Source: Deltaproteobacteria bacterium (GTDB lineage: Bacteria > Myxococcota_A > Polyangia > Polyangiales > JADJMO01). From it: 46,474 bases of DNA. The stretch spans positions 102,571 to 149,044 of the forward strand of contig JACPFM010000112.1 of assembly GCA_016182965.1 (NCBI GenBank), in the 5' to 3' direction. The notes below the pieces were generated by a model. It was given only the letters and a program-made list of their open reading frames with translations. It was not told the DNA's origin and did no database searches. Positions 8,295 to 15,143 of this stretch are shown here, in pieces. The first letter of the stretch is position 1; each line of letters opens with the position of its first letter. The translations under genes were made by a program, and so were the position numbers.

Positions 8295-9929
8295 TCAGGC
8301 GTGGACCCACACGATCGTCCCCGTCAGCGCCTTCATCACGCCGTGCCAACCGGTCGGCAGCTCGGGCTTCGTGAAGTGGAACATCCAGCGGGCGTCGAGC
8401 GGCGCGAGGTTGATGCAGCCGTGCGAGCGCGGCTGGCCGAACTGATCGTGCCAGTACGCCGCGTGCAGCGCGTAGCCGTCCTTGAAGTACTGGATGTACG
8501 GCACGTCGCGGAGCTCGAACTCCGCCTCGGGCTGGTTGCTGTCCATCGTCGCCGCCACGTGCTTGGTGTGGATGCGGAAGATGCCGCGCGGCGTGACGTA
8601 CGGGTTGTCCTTCGGCGAGGCGAGCCCGCCGGCGCCGGTCGAGACCAGCGTCGCGTAGACCGGCGTCTCGCCGTCGACGGCGAGGAGCGTCTGCTTGGTG
8701 ATGTTCACCTCGATCCAGCGCTCGCCGTCCTTGCCCCACTTGGGCATCTTCTTGATCGGATCGAGGCGCACCACGTCCTCCTCGCGGACGTAGTTGCCGT
8801 CGGCGAGCTCGTGGTACTTGGTGCCGGCGACGATTCGCTGCTTCTTGCCGGCCTCGAGGGCGGCGCGCCACGCGACGTCGTCCTTGGCGGTCATGCGCTT
8901 GCCGTCGAAGGTGAAGCGGCTGACCCCCTCCTTCTTCACGATCACGATCGGCAGCTTCAGCTTGCCGGCGCCGTCGCCGAGCTCGTAGCCGTGGAACGAG
9001 GTGCCGCGCACGAGGCGCACGCGATCGGCCGGCATCAGCAGCAGATCGGTCGTCTGCAGCCACCGCCGCTCGCCGACGTCGTAGGTCGCGATGAACGACA
9101 CGCCGAGCCGCTTGCGCGGGCGCGCCGCGTCGAGCGGGATGCAGCCCTTCGCCTTCGGATCGCAGGAGGTGCCGCCTTCGTACGCGGGACGCTGCGACCA
9201 CACGAGCCCGGAGAGGTTCGGCACGTAGTTGCCGGCCGAGAGCAGCGCGGGGAGCGGATCGTCCTTGTTGTCTGTGGCCCACGGCGCGAGGACGCCCGGC
9301 GCCGGCTCGAGGGGGAACTTGCCCTTGGGCATCGAGGACAGCTGCGGGTAGCCGCCCTCCTTCGACTCTTCGGCCTCGGCGCCCTCGAGCGTTCGGAAGT
9401 GATACTCCCAATCAGGCTCGTGCTGCTTCGCCTCGTCCTTGCTCGGCAGGCGCGCGTAGAAGGGCGCGCCCTGGTTGCGGACGATCGCATATCCATAGGG
9501 CAACCCGGCCGAGAGATCGGGCCGCCGAAACGACGCCTTCACGATGGCGTCGTCGAGGTTCGCGGTCGCCTCGCGCCCCATGCAGACGAACCCGGCCGGT
9601 TGGATCGGCACCCACCCTCCGGGACAACCGTTCTTGGTCGCGACGCCGCCGCGGGTCTCGACGATCGCGCCGGCGCGGAGGTAGCCGAGCTTCTTGGACG
9701 AGGCCGAGGGCTGCTCGTAGACGAACGCCTCCATGGCGCGCGCGGCGATCTTCGCCTTCTCGGCCGTCGGCGCGGTCGCCGGCTCGATCTCGCCCTCGAC
9801 GCCGGCCTCCACCGGCACGCCGTCCTTGGTCGCGGCGTCGTCGGTGTGCGCGCGCCGGCACCCGGCGAGCGTGGCCCAACCCACGAGCATCAGGAGCATG
9901 GGGACGACTGCAACGACCCTGGACTTCAC
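8295..9929 (-). CDS. L,D-transpeptidase (YkuD) lipoprotein
   Basis: A 544-residue protein that should cross-link peptidoglycan, or attach proteins to it, in the periplasm. The GTG start at 9929 gives VKSR plus a hydrophobic core and a perfect TLAGC lipobox; an ATG at 9899 would leave only a clipped signal. An SH3-like region (AFVYEQPSASSKKLGYLRAG...GWVPIQPAGFVC) at about 60-120 is followed by a long beta-rich middle. The YkuD catalytic domain covers the last 150 residues: WIEVNITKQTLLAVDG, TPRGIFRIHTKH, YALHAAYWHDQFGQ and the catalytic SHGCINL with Cys505. This His...SHGC arrangement is the signature of the family. It is divergent from the POT transporter with a 105-base shared upstream region. 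Confidence 0.92.
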   Translation of the reverse strand: MKSRVVAVVPMLLMLVGWATLAGCRRAHTDDAATKDGVPVEAGVEGEIEPATAPTAEKAKIAARAMEAFVYEQPSASSKKLGYLRAGAIVETRGGVATKNGCPGGWVPIQPAGFVCMGREATANLDDAIVKASFRRPDLSAGLPYGYAIVRNQGAPFYARLPSKDEAKQHEPDWEYHFRTLEGAEAEESKEGGYPQLSSMPKGKFPLEPAPGVLAPWATDNKDDPLPALLSAGNYVPNLSGLVWSQRPAYEGGTSCDPKAKGCIPLDAARPRKRLGVSFIATYDVGERRWLQTTDLLLMPADRVRLVRGTSFHGYELGDGAGKLKLPIVIVKKEGVSRFTFDGKRMTAKDDVAWRAALEAGKKQRIVAGTKYHELADGNYVREEDVVRLDPIKKMPKWGKDGERWIEVNITKQTLLAVDGETPVYATLVSTGAGGLASPKDNPYVTPRGIFRIHTKHVAATMDSNQPEAEFELRDVPYIQYFKDGYALHAAYWHDQFGQPRSHGCINLAPLDARWMFHFTKPELPTGWHGVMKALTGTIVWVHA

Positions 9930-10034
9930 GGCGTCCCCGGCATGCCACGAGTCGGAGCGGGAGGGCCAGATTTCCGGCACCCGCTCGCGGCGCGGTAGCG
10001 GACGACCCGCGCGCCAGAGTAGGCTCCGGCCGCT

Positions 10035-11771
10035 TTGAGCGCGCCGACAGCAAATCAGGGGGCTGAGAACCAGGGCGGCGAGAGCCAGGGCAAGGGCACC
10101 GATCCCGGCGGGCACGCGGGGCACCAACAGCACCCGCGCGGGCTCTACACGCTGTTCGGCGCCGAGGCGTGGGAGCGCTTCTCGTACTACGGGATGCGCG
10201 CGCTGCTCGTCCTGTACATGACGAAGCACCTCAAGTTCGAGCGCAAGGACGCCCTCGCCGTCTACGCGTTCTACACGGGGCTCGTCTACCTCACGCCGAT
10301 CGCCGGCGGCTGGCTCGCCGACAAGCTGCTCGGTCGCCGCAAGGCGGTGCTGATCGGCGGCATCGTGATGGGCCTCGGGCAGCTCACGTTGTCGTTCGAG
10401 AAGCTGCTCTACGTCGGCCTCGGGCTGCTGATCATCGGCAACGGCTTCTTCAAGCCGAACATCTCGACGATCGTCGGCGGCCTCTACAAGGACGACGACC
10501 CGCGTCGCGACGGCGGGTTCACCATCTTCTACATGGGCATCAACCTCGGTGCCTTCTTCTCGCCGCTCATCTGCGGGAACCTCGGCGAGAACGTCGGTTG
10601 GAAGTGGGGCTTCGGCTCCGCCGCGATCGGCATGGCGTTCGGCCTCGCGCAGTTCACCTGGGGCCAGAAGTGGCTCGGGCGCGTCGGTCTCCCGCCGCGC
10701 CGCGAGATCGCCAAGACCGGCACCCCGCCGTACCGCGAAGGGGAGCACGACGAGCAGGGGCCATCCGTCCTCGTCGGCAAGGACTACCTCGACGTCCTGA
10801 TCTGGGTGGCCGGCTCGGTGTCGCTGGTGCTCGTCGTGCTGAAGGTCGGGCGCATCGTCGCGCCCGCGTTCGCCGCGACGCCGCTCGCGATCAAGGTCGC
10901 CGCCGCGCTCGGCGCGCTCGGCGTGGTGTTCTGGCAGCTCTACAAGGGCAGCACGCGCGAAGAGGTCCAGCGCGTCACCGTCATCATCATCCTCTGCGTC
11001 TTCAACATCTTCTTCTGGATGGGGTTCGAGCAGGCGGGCGGCACGATGACGCTGTTCGCCGACAAGCAGACCAACCGCGAGATCTCCGGCCTCGGCATGA
11101 TGCTGATCGGCCTCGTGATCGGCGCCGGCGCGATCAACATCTGGAACAGCACCAAGACCGAGCGCAGCGGCCGCGGGCTCTGGATCTTCCTGACCGGCCT
11201 CTTCGGCCTCGCCGCGATCGTCAACATGGGTTGGGGCGGTCGCCTGCTCGCCGCGGGCAAGACCTTCCTCATGCCGGCGTCGCAGTTCCAGTCGATCAAC
11301 CCGCTCCTGATCGTCGTCCTCGCGCCGACGTTCTCGAACATGTGGGAGCGGCTCGACTCGAACCCGCGTACCAAGACCTCGACGCCGACCAAGATGTCGA
11401 TCGGCATGGTCATCCTCGGCCTCGGCTTCGTGGTCATGTTCCTCGGTCAGAGGCTCGCGGCGAACGGGCCGGTGTCGCCGTTGTGGCTCACCGCGGTCTA
11501 CGCCATCCACACCACAGGCGAGCTCTGCCTGTCGCCGATCGGCCTCTCGATGGTGACCAAGCTCGCCCCGTCGCGCGTCGTCTCGCTCGCCATGGGCCTC
11601 TGGTTCATGTCGTCGTTCTTCGCGAACCTCGCGGCGGGCCTCCTCGAGGGCTGGCTCGAGAGCTTCCATGTGCCGATCTACGGCTTCCTCATCTTCAGCT
11701 CGATCGGCCCGGCGATCCTCCTCCTGGCGCTGACGCCGCTCCTGAAGAAGTGGATGCACGGCCGCGCGTGA
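10035..11771 (+). CDS. POT/PTR family proton-dependent peptide transporter
   Basis: A 578-residue inner-membrane carrier with 12-14 predicted helices. It carries the family motif EAWERFSYYGMRALL (ExxERFxYYG) in the first helix, GGWLADKLLGRRK in the first cytoplasmic loop and GNGFFKPNISTIVG in the fourth helix, with a late WERLDSNP and GELCLSPIGLSMV as in bacterial di/tripeptide transporters. The start is a TTG at 10035; no ATG or GTG lies between it and the first helix, and the first 36 residues are Gly/Gln/His-rich and poorly conserved. Only a weak AGTAGG precedes it. The nikR gene follows after 13 bases and is probably in the same transcript, raising the possibility that nickel, perhaps as a peptide or His complex, is involved. 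Confidence 0.92.
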   Translation: MSAPTANQGAENQGGESQGKGTDPGGHAGHQQHPRGLYTLFGAEAWERFSYYGMRALLVLYMTKHLKFERKDALAVYAFYTGLVYLTPIAGGWLADKLLGRRKAVLIGGIVMGLGQLTLSFEKLLYVGLGLLIIGNGFFKPNISTIVGGLYKDDDPRRDGGFTIFYMGINLGAFFSPLICGNLGENVGWKWGFGSAAIGMAFGLAQFTWGQKWLGRVGLPPRREIAKTGTPPYREGEHDEQGPSVLVGKDYLDVLIWVAGSVSLVLVVLKVGRIVAPAFAATPLAIKVAAALGALGVVFWQLYKGSTREEVQRVTVIIILCVFNIFFWMGFEQAGGTMTLFADKQTNREISGLGMMLIGLVIGAGAINIWNSTKTERSGRGLWIFLTGLFGLAAIVNMGWGGRLLAAGKTFLMPASQFQSINPLLIVVLAPTFSNMWERLDSNPRTKTSTPTKMSIGMVILGLGFVVMFLGQRLAANGPVSPLWLTAVYAIHTTGELCLSPIGLSMVTKLAPSRVVSLAMGLWFMSSFFANLAAGLLEGWLESFHVPIYGFLIFSSIGPAILLLALTPLLKKWMHGRA

Positions 11772-11784
11772 AGGGGAGCGTCCG

Positions 11785-12291
11785 ATGTCCGATCTGGTCC
11801 GCTTCGGCATCGCCGTCGACGCCGATCTCCTCGAGCGCTTCGACGAGCGCATCGGCGAGAAGGGGTATGCCAACCGCAGCGAGGCGATCCGCGATCTGAT
11901 CCGCGCCGATCTCCTCGAGCGGTCCGACGATCCGCAGGCGCCGGCGACCGGCACGCTGACGCTCGTCTACGACCACCACGTGCGCGAGCTGACCGACAAG
12001 CTCACCGACATGCAGCACGATCTCGGCCACCACGTGATCTCGACGCTGCACGTGCACCTCGATCACGATCACTGCCTCGAGGTGGTCGTGCTGCGCGGAC
12101 CGGCCGGGGTCATCGAGCAGGCCGCGCAGCGCATCGTCGCGACGAAGGGCGTGATCCACGGTCGTCTCACCTTGACCGGCGTGCTCGCTCCCGACCACGC
12201 GCATGATCCCGCACATCACCACGAGCACGGGCCCCACACGCACACGCACGCGCACGGTCGGTCGTCCTCGTCCGGTCGGCGGTCGCGCTGA
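11785..12291 (+). CDS. nikR: Nickel-responsive regulator NikR with His-rich tail
   Basis: A 168-residue transcription factor. Residues 1-45 form a ribbon-helix-helix DNA-binding domain (VRFGIAVDADLLERFDERI...NRSEAIRDLIR). Residues 55-132 form the ACT-like nickel-binding domain (HHVISTLHVHLDHDHCLEVVVLRG). By comparison with E. coli NikR the Ni ligands are His78 and His89, His91, Cys97, all present. Known NikRs bind DNA when Ni is abundant and repress uptake genes. Unusually, residues 135-168 add a tail with eleven His residues (HAHDPAHHHEHG, HTHTHAHG) that could store or sense extra metal. AAGGGGAG just upstream of the ATG overlaps the end of the transporter gene. No GTATGA-N16-TCATAC operator is visible upstream of the transporter. 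Confidence 0.93.
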   Translation: MSDLVRFGIAVDADLLERFDERIGEKGYANRSEAIRDLIRADLLERSDDPQAPATGTLTLVYDHHVRELTDKLTDMQHDLGHHVISTLHVHLDHDHCLEVVVLRGPAGVIEQAAQRIVATKGVIHGRLTLTGVLAPDHAHDPAHHHEHGPHTHTHAHGRSSSSGRRSR

Positions 12292-12294
12292 CGA

Positions 12295-12343
12295 TCGACT
12301 CAGCGCGCGCCGCGGGCGGCACGACGCGCGCGTCGGGAGTCGA
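12295..12343 (+). terminator. Possible GC-rich terminator hairpin after nikR
   Basis: TCGACTC (12295-12301) pairs perfectly with GAGTCGA (12337-12343), with further GCGCGCG pairing inside. It lies directly after the nikR stop. There is no T-run, so confidence is low. Confidence 0.35.
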
Positions 12344-12375
12344 CGAGCACGCCCCGCTGCGGTACGCCGTACGGT

Positions 12376-12942
12376 ATGCAGCGAACGCTGGCTCCGGGGC
12401 TGCTCGTGGCGACACCGCCGCTCAACGACCCGAACTTCGCGCACGCGCTGATCCTCCTCGTCGCGCACGGAGACGAGGGCGCGCTCGGCCTCGTGGTCAA
12501 CGGCGAGCGCAAGATCGCGTACGTCGGCGATCTCCTCGAGCAGCTCGCCCTCTGCGACGACGGCAGCAAGTACCGCGAGCCCGTGCGGCTCGGCGGCCCG
12601 GTGCAGACCGAGCTCGGATGGATCGTCTACCGCCCCGCGAAGGACAGCCCGCGCGAGGGCGAGATCAAGCTGTCCGACGAGTGCGCCGTCACGCAGTCAC
12701 GCGAGGTCCTCGCGTCGATCGGCCGCGGCGAGGGCCCCGACGGCTACCAGGCGCTCCTCGGCTACACCGGCTGGGCGCCCGGCCAGCTCGAAGAAGAGAT
12801 CCGTCAGGGCGCGTGGCTCCCGATGGAGCTCGACACGTCGATCGTCTTCGAGGTCCCGATCGACAAACGCTGGAAGGTCGCCTTCGAGCACGCGGGCGTC
12901 GCCCCCGCCGCGATGATGACCTCCCGCCGCGGCATGGCGTAA
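12376..12942 (+). CDS. algH: YqgE/AlgH family protein
   Basis: A 188-residue cytoplasmic protein matching UPF0301 over its full length. It begins APGLLVATPPLNDPNFAHALILLVAHGDEGALGLVVN, has VRLGGPVQTELGWIV in the middle and GYTGWAPGQLEEEIRQGAWL near residue 135, all signature blocks. Family members are about 185-190 residues, so this is complete. AlgH was first linked to alginate gene regulation in Pseudomonas; its biochemical role remains unclear. The ATG at 12376 has no clear ribosome site. The last six codons (RRGMA-stop) form the first unit of the tandem array that follows, which suggests the 3' end of this gene has been serially duplicated. Confidence 0.93.
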   Translation: MQRTLAPGLLVATPPLNDPNFAHALILLVAHGDEGALGLVVNGERKIAYVGDLLEQLALCDDGSKYREPVRLGGPVQTELGWIVYRPAKDSPREGEIKLSDECAVTQSREVLASIGRGEGPDGYQALLGYTGWAPGQLEEEIRQGAWLPMELDTSIVFEVPIDKRWKVAFEHAGVAPAAMMTSRRGMA

Positions 12943-13071
12943 CGCCGCGGCGTAGCGGCGTGGCGTAGCGCCGCGGCGTAGTGGCGTGGCGTGGCGCCGC
13001 GGCGTGGCGTTGCGCCGCGGCGTGGCGTAACGCCGCCGCGTTGCGCGCCGGCGTAACGCCGCCGCGTGGCG
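12925..13071 (+). repeat. Tandem array derived from the 3' end of algH
   Basis: Eight consecutive units beginning CGCCGCGGC or CGCCGSCG, of 18, 26, 26, 18, 18, 15, 11 and 15 bases. Unit 1 (12925-12942) is exactly the last five codons plus the TAA of algH. Unit 5 (13013-13030) differs from it by a single base and even retains the TAA. Later units decay. The array ends where the next open frame starts. Confidence 0.85.
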
Positions 13072-13566
13072 CGCGTTCGGGTGCTCCGCCCTTCTCGAAA
13101 ATGCCTCCGAACTCGCACCGTCGACGAGCTGGTCCTCCTCGACGGCGCGCTGGTTTCCGCGTGGGCGCATTCGCTGCGTGAGAAGCGGCACCTGACGTCG
13201 ACCGTGGCGGCGATCCAGGCGCTCGTCGGGCGAGCGACCGATGTGCCGCCGGACGCGCGCTCCGCGGTGGCGTGGCTCCTCGAGGTGGTGCACCTCGGGC
13301 TCGTCCGGCAGCGGCACTTCGGTCGCCCGGACGCGCAGGTGATCGAGGCGTTCGGAAGCGCAGGCGGCGCGATCGCAGCCCTGCTCGCGTCAGGGTCCGC
13401 CGGGCCGGCCGTCGCCGCCCTCGATCGGATCGCCCTGGTCTGCACGGTCCTCGTGGCACAACCCCTTGGCACACCGACGGACCGCGTGCTGGCGCGCGCC
13501 CTCCGCTTCGGTCTCGAAAGTACCCGTGGAAATCACCCGCCGGGCCGTGTGCGGGGACTGGCATGA
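13066..13566 (+). CDS. Hypothetical Ala/Leu-rich protein (start uncertain)
   Basis: A frame of up to 166 residues with strong GC at the third codon position, consistent with coding. I do not recognise it. It is helical, with stretches such as ELVLLDGALVSAWAHSLREK, SAVAWLLEVVHLGL, AGGAIAALL and AALDRIALVCTVLVAQPLG. The last helix is hydrophobic but not a clear membrane span. The nominal GTG at 13066 lies inside the final unit of the tandem array, and another GTG follows at 13081; neither has a good ribosome site, so the true N-terminus is unknown and the gene might be a remnant. It ends 56 bases before the beta-propeller lipoprotein gene. Confidence 0.5.
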   Translation: MARVRVLRPSRKCLRTRTVDELVLLDGALVSAWAHSLREKRHLTSTVAAIQALVGRATDVPPDARSAVAWLLEVVHLGLVRQRHFGRPDAQVIEAFGSAGGAIAALLASGSAGPAVAALDRIALVCTVLVAQPLGTPTDRVLARALRFGLESTRGNHPPGRVRGLA

Positions 13567-13622
13567 ACGGTGCTCACAGGTGGGACGCGCCAGCCGCTTG
13601 GCACGAACCAGGGGAGACTCCG

Positions 13623-15050
13623 ATGGCACTCCGCACCCGTACCTTCTTCTCCGTCACGACCCTCGCCGCCATTTGCGCCGGTCCCACGTTCCTCGTCGCG
13701 TGCGGCTCCAAGACGGAGGACCAGCCTCCCGCGGCCGAGCGCATCGCAGGCCAGAGCGAGTTCGTCTCCGCGCCGCCCGGCGGGTCGAGCGGCGGCCGCG
13801 GATACGGCGGCACCGAGGGCGCCGGTGCCGGCGACAGCGCGGCGCCGTCCGCGCCCGGCGGCGGGAGCAAGGTCGCACCGGAGGCGCGCAAGGTCGAGGA
13901 GACCGATCTCTACCGCCTCGAAGGCGATCGCCTCTACTACCTGAACGGCTACCGCGGCCTGATGGTGTTCGACGTCACCGACGTCACCAAGCCGAAGCTC
14001 CTCGGCCGGTCGCCGATCTACGGGCAGCCGGTCGAGATGATCGTGCGCACGGGCGTCGCGCACGTGGTCGTCGCCGACTGGTACGGCGCGATGGACGACG
14101 GCTCGCCGTTCCACGGCTCGATCGTGCGCAGCCTCGACGCGCGCGATCCCGCGAACATCAAGGTCCTCGGCGAGGCGAAGCTCGGCGGGTGGGTCCGCGA
14201 CACGCGCGTCGTCGGCGACGTGATCTACGCGGTCAGCGAGGACTACGGCTGGTACTACGGGTGGGACTACGGCTACGGCGCAGGCGACTCCGTCGCCTAC
14301 CCGGGCGGCTACAGCGGCAACAAGGTGCAGATCTCGGCCGTCAGCTTCGGCGGCGGCGTCACCAAGCAGACCGGCAAGCTCGAGGTGCCCGGCTACGGCG
14401 GCGTCTTCTACGTCAACGCGAACTCGATCATGTTCGGGCACGACGAGGTCAAGGACCCGACCGCGAAGTACAGCGAGCCGACGGGCAGGACCGAGCTGCA
14501 GTACGTCGACATCAGCGACCCGACCGGCATCATCAAGCCGCGCGGCCGGCTCACGGTCAACGGCCGCGTGCAGGGCTGGGGCGCCGACAACGGCCGCTGG
14601 AACATCGACTTCGGCGACGAGAGGTACGCGCACACGATCGGCTGCGGCAACACCTGGTGCGGCGGCTCCGGCTCGACGTTCGTCCTCGCCACCGCCGACT
14701 TCACCAACCCCGACGCGCCGAAGCTCGCGAGCGAGCTGCCGATCAGCGGCACCGCGTGGACGCCGACCGCGCGCTTCGTCGAGGGCCGGATGTACCTGTC
14801 CCCGTCCGCCGGCTACTACTACTACGAGGGCGGCTCGACGAAGACGCCGATCCAGATCTTCGACACGTCGAACCCGCTCGCGCCGAAGCTCGCCGGTCAG
14901 ACCGACATCACCGGCAGCGTGTGGCTGTTCATGCCGTCGGGCAACAAGCTGTTCGCCCTCGGCAACGACTACGCCCCCAGCGGCCCGTACTACGACTCGA
15001 GCAAGGTCTCGCTCCGCTACCTCGACGTCACCGATGCGGCGAAGCCGTAA
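13623..15050 (+). CDS. Beta-propeller lipoprotein, N-terminal half (ends at in-frame TAA)
   Basis: A 475-residue reading frame with an excellent ribosome site (AGGGGAG) and a lipoprotein signal ending FLVAC (Cys27). After a Gly/Ser/Pro linker (35-85) come repeated propeller blades: ETDLYRLEGDRLYYLNGYRGL, MVFDVTDVTKPKLLGRS, LQYVDISDPTGIIKP, TADFTNPDAPKLASELP and IFDTSNPLAPKLAGQTD. The (E/D)xDLxRxxGDRLYxL opening is like the PF09826 beta-propeller domain of secreted proteins. The frame stops at TAA (15048-15050) in DVTDAAKP-stop, exactly where another blade motif (KP-x-VIGTS) should continue, and the same frame is open for a further 557 codons. So the gene is probably one protein of about 1032 residues interrupted by one nonsense codon. 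Aromatic patches (WYYGWDYGYG) are notable. Confidence 0.85.
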   Translation: MALRTRTFFSVTTLAAICAGPTFLVACGSKTEDQPPAAERIAGQSEFVSAPPGGSSGGRGYGGTEGAGAGDSAAPSAPGGGSKVAPEARKVEETDLYRLEGDRLYYLNGYRGLMVFDVTDVTKPKLLGRSPIYGQPVEMIVRTGVAHVVVADWYGAMDDGSPFHGSIVRSLDARDPANIKVLGEAKLGGWVRDTRVVGDVIYAVSEDYGWYYGWDYGYGAGDSVAYPGGYSGNKVQISAVSFGGGVTKQTGKLEVPGYGGVFYVNANSIMFGHDEVKDPTAKYSEPTGRTELQYVDISDPTGIIKPRGRLTVNGRVQGWGADNGRWNIDFGDERYAHTIGCGNTWCGGSGSTFVLATADFTNPDAPKLASELPISGTAWTPTARFVEGRMYLSPSAGYYYYEGGSTKTPIQIFDTSNPLAPKLAGQTDITGSVWLFMPSGNKLFALGNDYAPSGPYYDSSKVSLRYLDVTDAAKP

Positions 15051-15143
15051 GTCATCGGCACCTCGACCTTCGGCGAAGGCTGGGCGTGGACCCCGGCGGC
15101 CGGCACCTTCAAGGCGTTCACCAAGGACAACGCGCAGGGCCTC

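Noticed and set aside
9930..10034. Possible NikR operator upstream of the transporter gene
   Set aside because: No GTATGA or TCATAC half-site or similar spaced palindrome is present in the 105-base region.
15048..15050. Recoding of the in-frame stop as selenocysteine or pyrrolysine
   Set aside because: The codon is TAA, not TGA or TAG, and there is no recognisable recoding hairpin after it.
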